A stretch of 64,000 bases of DNA, taken from positions 1 through 64,000 of the forward strand of contig JARIEV010000002.1 of the NCBI GenBank assembly GCA_031127225.1, written 5' to 3'. Both the position numbers and the translations under genes were made by a program. The notes under the pieces are model-generated. The model did no database searches. It was not told the DNA's origin and worked only from the letters and a program-made list of their open reading frames with translations. The stretch is from Gemmatimonadota bacterium. GTDB taxonomy: Bacteria; Gemmatimonadota; Gemmatimonadetes; Gemmatimonadales; Gemmatimonadaceae. Below are positions 10,138 to 19,494 of the stretch, one piece after another; positions within the stretch are counted from its first letter, which is position 1, and every line of letters starts with the position of its first letter.

Positions 10138-10182
10138 CCTGTTGCTTTTCCGTACACTGATATCACAACAGCCAGAACCCGG

Positions 10183-11370
10183 TCAGCAAGTCGCCGCGAT
10201 CTCGATGGGCGCGTCGCACAGTGCCGGTGCCATCATCTTCGACGGCAACCCGCGGCACGCGGCGTTGGTGCATCCTGGGCAGCGATGCGAGTACTGCGAG
10301 CTGTGCGGCTTGCCCGACTCGAGATGCCCGTTCACGATGTCCGCCAGCGCATCGAGAAACTCCGTGCGGGCATTCAGCGACGGCGCGCGACGGAAGCCGG
10401 TCATGCCGAGCGAGTGCGCGAGCTCGCCGTACTCGATGTCGATTTCCGACAGCGTCTCGATGTGATCGCTCGTAAAGGCGATTGGCACCACCAACATGTT
10501 CTTCTGCCCGCGCGCCGCCAGCTGCTTGATCATCGTCTCGGTACTCGGCCCCAGCCAGCGCACCGGGCCGACTTCCGACTGGAAGCTCAGCATGTACGGA
10601 TTGCGCAGCTCGGCCGCCTGCACCACACGGCTTACCGACACCGCGATCTCGGCCGGATACGCATCCCCGCGGTCTATGACCTTGAGCGGTAACGAATGCG
10701 CGCTGAAGAGCACCAACACATCATCGCGCTCGTGTGATGGATACTGCTCGAGCCCATCATCGATCGCGCTGGCCATCGCGCGCACGAAGCCCTCGTGCTC
10801 GCCCCACCGGTCGATGATGCTCCAGGTGAACGTGTCCTGCAGACCGGTGCGATCGAGCGCGCGCCACAAGTCGTTCAGGCTCGAGCCGGTCGTGGAGCAC
10901 GACCACTGCGGGTACTGCGTGAACGCCACCGCACGCGTGATCCCGTCCGCCTTCATCGCCTGCAACGCGTCATCCGCAAACGGCGCGGTATAGCGGAAGG
11001 ACACGTAGAACTTGTGCGGTGCCGTGTCCGGTGACATCTCGTCGAGCCGAGCACACATCGCGTCGCCCTGCGCCTTGGTCCACGTGAGGATCGGCGACCC
11101 ACCCCCGATCGCGTCGTACAACTTGCGCACCTTCGGCGCCCGTCGCGTGGCGATGAACTTGCCCAGCACATCCTGCCACGGAAGCTGAATGATCTCCTTG
11201 TCGGCGAAGAGGCGCAGCAGGAACGGCTCCACTTCATCGAGCGTCGCCGGCCCGCCGAGGTTCATCATCACGATCCCGGTACCACCACCGGCGCCGGAAC
11301 GGGGTGACGGCTGCGTGTGCCCGTGTGCACTCGACGGGCGACGGAACGGAAGAACATCGGAGGGCGTCAT
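10183..11370 (-). CDS. hemH: ferrochelatase with C-terminal Cys cluster
   Basis: GTGIVMMNLGGPATLDEVEPFLLRLFADKEII, GGGSPI, LVLFSAHSLPLKVIDRGD, PIAFTSDHIETLSEIDIEYG; C-terminal SHRCPGCTNAACRG. ATG at 11370 preferred over the upstream 11442. Confidence 0.93.
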   Translation of the reverse strand: MTPSDVLPFRRPSSAHGHTQPSPRSGAGGGTGIVMMNLGGPATLDEVEPFLLRLFADKEIIQLPWQDVLGKFIATRRAPKVRKLYDAIGGGSPILTWTKAQGDAMCARLDEMSPDTAPHKFYVSFRYTAPFADDALQAMKADGITRAVAFTQYPQWSCSTTGSSLNDLWRALDRTGLQDTFTWSIIDRWGEHEGFVRAMASAIDDGLEQYPSHERDDVLVLFSAHSLPLKVIDRGDAYPAEIAVSVSRVVQAAELRNPYMLSFQSEVGPVRWLGPSTETMIKQLAARGQKNMLVVPIAFTSDHIETLSEIDIEYGELAHSLGMTGFRRAPSLNARTEFLDALADIVNGHLESGKPHSSQYSHRCPGCTNAACRGLPSKMMAPALCDAPIEIAATC

Positions 11371-11516
11371 GCACCGAAGTGTCGGCACGCGCACCGCAGC
11401 ATTCCACTGCGGTGAAATACGTGGTTCACCCCTCCGTAGCATTACGGAGCAACCCCAACCCGCTCGATACTGTGGACTGTCGCTGCTGAACTCTGACCAC
11501 TATAACCAGTCTGATG

Positions 11517-11542
11517 CCAGTACTCTGACCACTGAGTACTGG
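11517..11542. repeat. 9-bp perfect inverted repeat just 3' of the PBP1A gene
   Basis: ccagtactc-tgaccact-gagtactgg. Confidence 0.6.
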
Positions 11543-11550
11543 ATCAGCGT

Positions 11551-13635
11551 TCAGTACCCGATCGGCCCGAGTCGAAACAGACTCCACGGCCACACCGGGG
11601 CGCCCGGTTCCGTCCCCGCCATGAACCACTCCACATAGCGTCGTTCGCTCGGCGTCTTCGCATCCGACGGCTGACCACTGGCCCGATCCAGTTCCACCGG
11701 CACGATCCCCGGCGGCGGCGTCCACGCGCTACTCGCGCGATTCCCATACGCCGCCGCAATGATCTGTCCCGCAATCGGCGCCGCCAGCGTGCCGCCCACC
11801 GCGCCCGGCGAGATCATCGCCGGCTTGTCGAAACCCAGCCAGACGCCCGTAACCAGCTCCGGCGTCATCCCCACGAACCACACATCGGTGTTGTCGTTGG
11901 TGGTGCCCGTTTTCCCGGCCACCGGGATGCGCGTTGGCACGATCGTGCGCAGCGCCGTGGCCGTGCCGCGCGTGACCACGTCCTGCATCATGTCGCGCAT
12001 GATGAACGCCACCCGCGGGTCCATGGCCGCTCGTGCCGGCGCCACCTGTGGCACGAACACCGTACGCCCGGTGCGATCTTCGATGCGCTGCACGAAGCGC
12101 GGCTCGACCGCCACGCCGCCATTGTCGAACGTGGCGTACGCCGCCACGAAATCGAGCGGCTGCACCACGCTCGCGCCCAGCGCACTCGACGGATACGGCG
12201 AGATGGGCGAGCGCAGCCCGGCGCGACGCGCCAGCGCGATCACCGAGTCCATGCCGACGGCAAGCGCCAGTTGCACGGCGACCGGATTGCGCGACTTCGT
12301 GAGCGCCTCACGCATGGTGAGCGCGCCGAGAAACGCGTTGTCGGCGTTATCGGGGCTGTACGTCTGCCCGTTGTCGAGACGGATGCGCAGCGCGGTGTCG
12401 GCCACCATGGCATTGGCCGCCAGCCCCTGCGCGATCGACTGCGCGTACACGAAGGCCTTGAAGCTCGAGCCGGGCTGCCGGTTGCCGTCGACGGCGCGAT
12501 TGAACGAACTCCGCGCATAGTCACGTCCACCCACCAGCGCGCGCACATCGCCGGTGGTCGGGTCGAGCACCACCGCCGCGCCCTCCAGGCACGCCTCCAC
12601 CTTCGTCTTTTTCGCGGCCGTGGCCGCCGTATCACCGGCCACCCGTGCGCACCGCTGGCCACGGAACCCGGGGCGCGTTTCGATCTCGTCGAGCCCGCTG
12701 CTCAGCGCCTGCTGCGTAGCGCGCTGCAATGCGGCGTCAATCGTGGTGTGAATGCGATACCCGCCCTGCATCACGGCGATGCCCGCCCGCTCGGCCTGCA
12801 CGCGCACCACGTCCACCACCCATGGCGCCGGTGCGCGCGTGGTGGTCACCGTGCGCACCGGCTCGCGCTGCGCCGCCGCCGACTGCGCGGCCGTGATGTA
12901 TCCCTGCTCCGCCATCAGGGCGAGCACCGTGTTGCGGCGCGTGCGATTCCGCTCGGGATAGCGGGCCGGATCGTACTGCACGGGGCTCTTGGGCATCGAC
13001 GCCAGCGACGCCGCCTCGGCCAGCGTGAGCTCGGCCGCGCCTTTTCCGAAGAACTGACGCGCCGCCATTTCGATGCCGAAGGCGCCGCGACCGAACGAGA
13101 TCTGATTGAGGAACGCCTCGAGGATCTGCTCCTTGTTGTAGTGGCGTTCCATTTCGCGCGCCGCCTGCTGCTCGCGCAACTTGCGGCCGGCTGACACATC
13201 GCGACGGTCGATCAGGTCGGGGTGCATGTTGCCCACCAGCAGCTGCGTGATGGTGCTGGCGCCGCGCAGGTTGCCCTTGGTCACGGCGTCCTTGATGGCA
13301 CCGGCCACACCCACCAGGTCAACGCCGTCGTGCTGGTAGAAGCGTTTGTCCTCTACCGCCACGAACGCGTGCCCCACGTACTTGGGCAGTGAGCGGAGCG
13401 CGATGCTCACGCGGCGTTCCTTGCCCAGCTCACCGATCACGGAGCCATCGCGTCCCAGCACGAGCGTGGCCTGCGGCGGGGTGATGATCTGCCACGCTTC
13501 CCCGGTCGGCCCGGGCGTGGCCTGCGCCGCCACGCGCGCCGCGGGGGAGAGAGTTCCCAGAGAGGCGGCGAGCAGCCACGGGCCCACCACGGCCCACGAC
13601 AGACGCGACCGAACTGGGGAGAGAGGACGGACCAT
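11551..13635 (-). CDS. class A penicillin-binding protein (PBP1A-like)
   Basis: Signal peptide; GT51 motifs VAVEDKRFYQHDGVD, GASTITQLLVGN; transpeptidase RQPGSSFKAFVYA, SRNPVAVQLA, AGKTGTTNDNTDVWFVG. Confidence 0.95.
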   Translation of the reverse strand: MVRPLSPVRSRLSWAVVGPWLLAASLGTLSPAARVAAQATPGPTGEAWQIITPPQATLVLGRDGSVIGELGKERRVSIALRSLPKYVGHAFVAVEDKRFYQHDGVDLVGVAGAIKDAVTKGNLRGASTITQLLVGNMHPDLIDRRDVSAGRKLREQQAAREMERHYNKEQILEAFLNQISFGRGAFGIEMAARQFFGKGAAELTLAEAASLASMPKSPVQYDPARYPERNRTRRNTVLALMAEQGYITAAQSAAAQREPVRTVTTTRAPAPWVVDVVRVQAERAGIAVMQGGYRIHTTIDAALQRATQQALSSGLDEIETRPGFRGQRCARVAGDTAATAAKKTKVEACLEGAAVVLDPTTGDVRALVGGRDYARSSFNRAVDGNRQPGSSFKAFVYAQSIAQGLAANAMVADTALRIRLDNGQTYSPDNADNAFLGALTMREALTKSRNPVAVQLALAVGMDSVIALARRAGLRSPISPYPSSALGASVVQPLDFVAAYATFDNGGVAVEPRFVQRIEDRTGRTVFVPQVAPARAAMDPRVAFIMRDMMQDVVTRGTATALRTIVPTRIPVAGKTGTTNDNTDVWFVGMTPELVTGVWLGFDKPAMISPGAVGGTLAAPIAGQIIAAAYGNRASSAWTPPPGIVPVELDRASGQPSDAKTPSERRYVEWFMAGTEPGAPVWPWSLFRLGPIGY

Positions 13636-13744
13636 GGGCGAATTCTACACGGCAGCGGTCGCCGCGGTTCGTCAGGGCGCTCGCGGTGCCGGCCGTGCCC
13701 CCCACACCGTAGGCGCGGAGGCCAGCGCCCCCTAGTTTGCGTCC

Positions 13745-15670
13745 ATGCCTGGTGATCCGATTCGTCCGCTGACGCTGGCCCTCTGCCAGTTCGCGCCCCG
13801 CAAGGGCGACGTAGCCGCCAACCTCGCCCGTATCGGGCGGCTGTGCGCGCAAGCTTCCACCCTCGACCCGCGCCCGCAGGTCGTGCACTTCCCCGAGACG
13901 GCCCTGTCGGGCTACTTCGTGGAAGGGGGCGTCCGCGAGGTCGCCTGTACCGCCGGCGCGCTGGCCTACGATCTCGATGATGCCTATCGCACCGCCTGTG
14001 CGGCGGCCGGCATCGATTGCGTGGCGCTCGACGTCATCGTCGGCTTCTACGAGCGCTGGCGCGACACGCTGCACAACAGCGCCGCCTACCTCACCATCGG
14101 CCTCGACGACGGGCCACCGGTGATCCGGCACGTGCACCGCAAGAACTACCTGCCCACCTACGGGCTGTTCGACGAAGAGCGCTTCGTGGAACGCGGTACC
14201 GACATCCGCGCCTTTGAGACGCCGTGGGGCCGCGCCGCGATCCTGGTGTGCGAAGACGCCTGGCATTCCATCAGTGGCACCATCGCCGCCCTCGACGGTG
14301 CGCAGGTGGTGTTCGTGTCGTCGGCCGCCCCAGCGCGCGGCATCTGGCCGCGAGGCGACGGGGTGGAGGGTCCATACAGCGCCGCGCGCTGGGAGCGGCT
14401 CATCCGCGACATCGCCGAAGAACACGGCGTGTACGCGAGCTTCGTGAATCTCGTGGGCACCGAGGGGGGCAAGCGGTTTTTCGGCACCTCCCATCTGGTG
14501 GGACCGGGGGGCGACGTCCGCGGCCACGCCCCCGTCTGGGACGAGAGTTTCGTGTCGATCACGATCGATCTGGACGATCTGGTGCGCGCGCGGGCCGACG
14601 GCCCGCTGCTCAGCGACCTGCGCGTGGCGCTGCCGCACGTGCTCGACAACGTGCGGCGTGTGCAGGAGGGCACGACGCCCGCGCTCTCTTACGACGGACC
14701 GGAGCCGGCGGCGGCCGATCTGGTGCGCGGCGCCCGCGGGTTTGAGACGGGTGAATTCGCCATTCCCACCCAGGCGCTCGTGCGCGCCAATTCGCAGGTG
14801 CGCGCCATCCCGGAGTCACTCCCGGTGATCCGCCACGAAATGCGCGACCACGGGGGGCCGCCCTCGCTCGCCATCGATGCCGAGCTCACCGAAGATTGGC
14901 TTGCCGGGTTTCTCCGCGAAGAACTCACACGGCGCGGCTTCGGCAAGGCGGTCATCGGCATCTCCGGCGGCGTGGATTCCGCCGTCACGGCCTTCCTCGC
15001 CGTCCTCGCCCTCGGACGTGAAAACGTCATCGGCGTACGCCTCCCCTACCGCACGTCAAGCGCCGAGTCGCTCGACCACGCACAGTTGGTGATCGACGCG
15101 CTCGGCATCGAGTCGCGCACCGTCGACATCAGCCCCGCCGTGGACGGCTACCTCACCGCCGAACCCGACGCCGACGCCTCCCGCCGCGGCAACATCATGG
15201 CCCGCACGCGCATGATCGCCCTGTTCGACCTCTCGGCCCGCTATCGCGCCCTGCCCTTGGGCACCGGGAACAAGACCGAACGCCTCTTCGGCTACTTCAC
15301 CTGGCACGCCGACGACTCGCCACCGATCAATCCCATCGGGGATCTGTACAAAACGCAGGTGTGGGCGCTCGCCCGTCATATGGGCGTGCCCGACATCATC
15401 ATCGACAAGCCGGCCACGGCCGATCTGATTGCCGGGCAGACCGACGAAGGGGACCTCGGGATCAGCTACCCGCGCGCCGATGAAATCCTGAATGGCATGC
15501 TGCACGGTTTCTCGCATGAATCCCTGCGCGCGCGGGGATATCACCCGGACGAGCTCACGTTGGTGTCGCGACGGCTGAACGGCACGCACTGGAAGCGCCG
15601 TCCGCCAGCCACGGCGCTGCTCAGTCACTCCGGGATCGGGGAATCGTACCTGCGACCCGTGGACTACTAA
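13745..15670 (+). CDS. nadE: glutamine-dependent NAD+ synthetase
   Basis: N-terminal nitrilase-fold domain (HFPETALSGYF, RKNYLPTYGLFDEERF, LVCEDAWHS) plus C-terminal ISGGVDSAVTAFL and LPLGTGNKTERLFGYFTWHADDS. Confidence 0.95.
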   Translation: MPGDPIRPLTLALCQFAPRKGDVAANLARIGRLCAQASTLDPRPQVVHFPETALSGYFVEGGVREVACTAGALAYDLDDAYRTACAAAGIDCVALDVIVGFYERWRDTLHNSAAYLTIGLDDGPPVIRHVHRKNYLPTYGLFDEERFVERGTDIRAFETPWGRAAILVCEDAWHSISGTIAALDGAQVVFVSSAAPARGIWPRGDGVEGPYSAARWERLIRDIAEEHGVYASFVNLVGTEGGKRFFGTSHLVGPGGDVRGHAPVWDESFVSITIDLDDLVRARADGPLLSDLRVALPHVLDNVRRVQEGTTPALSYDGPEPAAADLVRGARGFETGEFAIPTQALVRANSQVRAIPESLPVIRHEMRDHGGPPSLAIDAELTEDWLAGFLREELTRRGFGKAVIGISGGVDSAVTAFLAVLALGRENVIGVRLPYRTSSAESLDHAQLVIDALGIESRTVDISPAVDGYLTAEPDADASRRGNIMARTRMIALFDLSARYRALPLGTGNKTERLFGYFTWHADDSPPINPIGDLYKTQVWALARHMGVPDIIIDKPATADLIAGQTDEGDLGISYPRADEILNGMLHGFSHESLRARGYHPDELTLVSRRLNGTHWKRRPPATALLSHSGIGESYLRPVDY

Positions 15671-15690
15671 GCGCGGGGCATCCGACGCTG

Positions 15691-15718
15691 GACCGAGGGG
15701 CCCGCGGGCCCCTCGGTC
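15691..15718. terminator. perfect 28-bp palindrome between convergent genes
   Basis: gaccgaggggcccgcgggcccctcggtc equals its own reverse complement; sits between the nadE stop and the creatininase stop. Confidence 0.6.
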
Positions 15719-16505
15719 ACACCCACATCGCGTGCGGATCCGCGTCCGCCAGCTGCACGCAGAACCCGGCGATCCGCTCCACGGCCTGCGCCACGAAGGC
15801 GGCCCCCTTTTCGGCGGTGGCAGCACGCGGATCGCCGACCCCGGTGTCCGCCGTGACCTGCGTCCACCGACGCGGCACCCAGGCCCATCCGCCGCGCACG
15901 CCGTCGAACACGCTGGCCTTGGCATGGCCGTCGCCCCACGTGGCGCGATCGGGCACCACCAGCTGTGGCGCCACATGCAGGATCGCGGCCGTCTCGAGCT
16001 CACCGGCGTGATCACCAGCCTCGGTAAACACCCCGTGGTCGCCGGCCTGCCACCAGTTCACGATGGCCAGAATAATCGGGGTCGATGGCTGCAGTTCACG
16101 CACCAGCGCCCGCAGTTCGTTGCCACCGTGCGCATTCAACAGCACCAGCGCGCGCACACCATGCGGCTCGAGACTGTGCACCACATCGCGCAACAGCGCC
16201 AGCTGCGTACTGGGCATCATGTTGATCGTGAAGCGCAGGTCGAGCTGCGTGGTGTTCACCCCGAACGGGACGGCGGGGAGCGCCACCGCCGGGACGCCAC
16301 GCGCCGCGCAGGCGGCAGCAACGCGCGCGGCCACTTCGCGGGCCATGATCGTATCGGTGCCGTACGGCAGATGCGTGTTGTGCGGCTCCGTGGCGCCGAA
16401 GGGGAGCATGGCGACCGACCACACGCCGTCGCGCATTACCGGCCACGTCTGCTCTTCCAGAACGCCCGCGCGCGGCGCGTACCCGTCGTGCGACGTCCCG
16501 CTCAT
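15717..16505 (-). CDS. creatininase-family amidohydrolase
   Basis: VAMLPFGATEPHNTHLPYGTDTIMA, LNAHGGNE, DHAGELETAAILHVAPQLV. Confidence 0.9.
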   Translation of the reverse strand: MSGTSHDGYAPRAGVLEEQTWPVMRDGVWSVAMLPFGATEPHNTHLPYGTDTIMAREVAARVAAACAARGVPAVALPAVPFGVNTTQLDLRFTINMMPSTQLALLRDVVHSLEPHGVRALVLLNAHGGNELRALVRELQPSTPIILAIVNWWQAGDHGVFTEAGDHAGELETAAILHVAPQLVVPDRATWGDGHAKASVFDGVRGGWAWVPRRWTQVTADTGVGDPRAATAEKGAAFVAQAVERIAGFCVQLADADPHAMWV

Positions 16506-16527
16506 GCGGCGCGCCGGCGCACAACCA

Positions 16528-17013
16528 TCAGCTCTTCATCCCGCTGTTCGTGAGCGGATCGCGCAGCATGCTGCCGATCCGGGCAGCCATCGCATCCAGC
16601 TGCTGCCGGTTCGGCATGGGCGAGCCGGGGAACGGCAGCGGCACGTCGAAGCCGTCGCCCTCGCGGCGCGGGATGAGGTGGATGTGGTAATGCATCACGT
16701 TCTGTCCCGCCGCCGCGCCCGAATTGACCACGATGTTCATGTCCGTCGCTCCCGACGCGGTCTGCACCACCGGGATGAGTTTCACGGCCACCTGATACAA
16801 GTGGGCCCCCACATGCCCGGGGATGTCCTGTAACACTTCGTAGTGTTCACGAGGGACGACCAGCACGTGACCGGGGTTGACCGGTTGATTATCGAGGAAC
16901 GCGATCGCCGTGGAGTCTTCGTAGCAGATCGACACCTCGGCGGCCCCGCGAATGAGGTCGCAGAAGATGCAGTGGCCGGTGGACGGCGTCAGGGGTGCGG
17001 TGGGTGCATGCAT
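16528..17013 (-). CDS. HIT-family hydrolase
   Basis: CIFCDLIRGAAEVSICYEDSTAIAFLDNQPVNPGHVLVVPREHYE, HIT triad QNVMHYHIHLIPR. Start taken at MHAPTAPLTP. Confidence 0.93.
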   Translation of the reverse strand: MHAPTAPLTPSTGHCIFCDLIRGAAEVSICYEDSTAIAFLDNQPVNPGHVLVVPREHYEVLQDIPGHVGAHLYQVAVKLIPVVQTASGATDMNIVVNSGAAAGQNVMHYHIHLIPRREGDGFDVPLPFPGSPMPNRQQLDAMAARIGSMLRDPLTNSGMKS

Positions 17014-17160
17014 AGATATTTTCACAAGAGAGTCAGGGCCGAACCGTGAACCTGCGCGCTGAATCGGCGCTCGGCAAGCAGCTCGTGATCCCCGCCCTGA
17101 AAGTCCCTTCTCCGCGCGGACGGCGCTAAGTTTAGGGGTTGTTCTTTTCCTGACCTCCAG

Positions 17161-19296
17161 ATGACTCCGATGGCCACTTCGACCCGCCCGAGCCGCCCCC
17201 GCAAGGGGACCGCCGCCGAGCCCGCGCTCACGCGCGAGCAATTGGTGAACGCCTACCGCGTGATGTACACGTCACGCCGGTTGGACGACAAGGAGATTCA
17301 GCTCAAGCGTCAGAACAAGATCTTCTTCCAGATCTCCGGCGCCGGCCATGAGGCCGTGCTCGCCGCCGCCGGTCTCGTGCTGCGCCCTGCGCACGACTGG
17401 TTCTATCTGTACTACCGTGATCGCGCGCTGTGCCTGCAGCTGGGCATGACGCCTGCCGAAATGCTGTACAGTGCGGTCGGCGCCGCGATCGATCCGAATT
17501 CGGGTGGGCGCCAGATGCCGAGTCACTGGGGCAGCAAGGCGCTCAATATCGCCTCGGTATCCTCGCCGACCGGCACGCAGTTCCTGCAGGCGGTGGGCAA
17601 CGCCGAGGCCACGCTGCGCGCGACGCAGGGCAACATCACCGACGGCTTTCCCGGCGACGAAGTCACGCTGGTCACCACCGGCGACGGCACCACGAGCGAA
17701 GGGGAGTTCTGGGAGTCGCTGAACACGGCGTGCAACCTCAAGCTCCCCATCGTTTATCTCGTGGAGGACAACGGCTACGCGATCTCCGTGCCGGTCGAGG
17801 TGAACACCGCCGGCGGGTCGATTTCGAAGCTGGTGGCGTCGTTCCCCGGCTTGTACGTCGAGGAAGTCGATGGCTGCGACTTCCACGCGTCGTATGCGGC
17901 GATGGAGCGCGCCGTGGCGTACGCGCGCGAACGGAAGGGACCGGCCTTCGTGCACGCGAAGGTGATCCGCCCGTATTCGCATTCGCTCTCCGACGACGAG
18001 GTGTTCTACCGTCCGCAGGACGAGCGGGACGTTGACGCGGCGCGCGATCCGCTCCGGACGTTCCCGGCCTATCTCGTGGCCGAAGGGATCGCCACGGAGG
18101 CCGAACTCGAGGCGCTGCGCGAGGTGGTCGATGCCCTGATTCTCGAGGCGACCGACGACGCGTTGGCACAGCCGCAGCCGGCGGCCGACACGGTCACGTA
18201 TGGCGTGTACGCGCCGGATGTCGACCCGACGGCGGCAGCGTTCGACACCGAGGACAATCCGCAGTTCACCGGCGAGCCGACCACCATGGTGGATCTGCTC
18301 AACGCCTGCATGCGTGACGAGATGGCGCGCGACGAGCGTATTCTGGTGTTCGGCGAAGACGTCGCCGACGTCTCGCGCGAAGAGCATCTGGGCAAGGTCA
18401 AAGGCAAGGGCGGTGTGTTCAAGGTGACGCACGGCCTGCAGACCAAGTTCGGTGGCGGCCGCGTGTACAACTCGCCGCTGGCCGAGGCCAACATCATCGG
18501 GCGTGCCATCGGGCTGGCCCACCGCGGCTACAAGCCGGTCGTCGAGATTCAGTTCTTCGACTACATCTGGCCGGCCTTCATGCAGATCCGCGATGAAGTG
18601 GCCACGATGCGCTGGCGCTCCAACAACACGTTCAGCGCGCCGGTCGTGATCCGCACCACGTACGGCGGGTACATCCGCGGTGGCCCCTACCACTCGCAAA
18701 CAGGCGCGTCGCTGTTCACGCACACGCCGGGCCTGCGCGTGGTGTGCCCCAGCAACGCGCTCGACGCGAACGGGCTCCTGCGCACGGCCATCCGCAGCGA
18801 CGATCCGGTGCTGTTCCTCGAGCACAAGCACCTGTACCGTCAGACGTACAACAAGGGTCGCTACCCGGGCCCCGACTTCATGATCCCGTTCGGCAAGGCG
18901 AACATCCTGCGTGCAGGCAGCGATGTCACGTTGGTGACGTACGGCGCCACGGTGCAGCGCGCCCTCGTGGCCGCCAATCAGATCGCCGAAGAAGGAGGCC
19001 CGAGCGTAGAGGTGATCGATCTGCGCACGCTCTCGCCGTGGGATGAGGAGGCCGTGTTCTCCAGCGTGAAGAAGACCGGCCGCGTCATCGTGGCGACCGA
19101 GGATTCGCGCTCGTGGGGCTACGGCGCCGAAATCGCCGCGCGCATCGCCGACGAATGCTTCGCGTGGCTCGATGCACCCGTGAAGCGCGTGGCCAGCCGG
19201 GATGCCTTTGTGGGATATGCCCCGTCGCTGGAAGATGCCACGCTGCCTCAGGTCGACACCTTCCGCGCCGCGTACCTCGAGATCGTGCAGTACTGA
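17161..19296 (+). CDS. 2-oxoacid (branched-chain-type) dehydrogenase E1, fused alpha and beta subunits
   Basis: E1-alpha half ([40 protein letters not shown]) followed by E1-beta half ([29 protein letters not shown]...[22 protein letters not shown]). Confidence 0.93.
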   Translation: MTPMATSTRPSRPRKGTAAEPALTREQLVNAYRVMYTSRRLDDKEIQLKRQNKIFFQISGAGHEAVLAAAGLVLRPAHDWFYLYYRDRALCLQLGMTPAEMLYSAVGAAIDPNSGGRQMPSHWGSKALNIASVSSPTGTQFLQAVGNAEATLRATQGNITDGFPGDEVTLVTTGDGTTSEGEFWESLNTACNLKLPIVYLVEDNGYAISVPVEVNTAGGSISKLVASFPGLYVEEVDGCDFHASYAAMERAVAYARERKGPAFVHAKVIRPYSHSLSDDEVFYRPQDERDVDAARDPLRTFPAYLVAEGIATEAELEALREVVDALILEATDDALAQPQPAADTVTYGVYAPDVDPTAAAFDTEDNPQFTGEPTTMVDLLNACMRDEMARDERILVFGEDVADVSREEHLGKVKGKGGVFKVTHGLQTKFGGGRVYNSPLAEANIIGRAIGLAHRGYKPVVEIQFFDYIWPAFMQIRDEVATMRWRSNNTFSAPVVIRTTYGGYIRGGPYHSQTGASLFTHTPGLRVVCPSNALDANGLLRTAIRSDDPVLFLEHKHLYRQTYNKGRYPGPDFMIPFGKANILRAGSDVTLVTYGATVQRALVAANQIAEEGGPSVEVIDLRTLSPWDEEAVFSSVKKTGRVIVATEDSRSWGYGAEIAARIADECFAWLDAPVKRVASRDAFVGYAPSLEDATLPQVDTFRAAYLEIVQY

Positions 19297-19329
19297 TCCC
19301 CGTGGACCGGTAGGGACCGCATCGCACAG

Positions 19330-19364
19330 CACCCCGGCGTCGCCATAGCGGCAGCGCCGGGGTG
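19330..19364. terminator. GC-rich hairpin after the E1 gene
   Basis: caccccggcg ... cgccggggtg, 10-bp perfect arms. Confidence 0.55.
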
Positions 19365-19494
19365 TTGCGTTACGGGGCCTTCAACGGCGGCGCTTCCGGA
19401 GCCGGCACCCATCCGCCCCCGCGCCACTCCGCACTATGGCGGACTCCGGCCCCGGCCATAGCTTCCCCGCTGTCCTCTCACATCCGGAGTTTCG

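Noticed and set aside
17014-17241. N-terminal extension of the HIT protein to 17241
   Set aside because: Extension is low-complexity and overlaps the divergent E1 gene start; MHAPTAP at 17013 is the likelier start.
17272-19332. 686-aa minus-strand ORF opposite the E1 dehydrogenase gene
   Set aside because: Shadow ORF; the plus-strand frame has strong E1 alpha/beta motifs.
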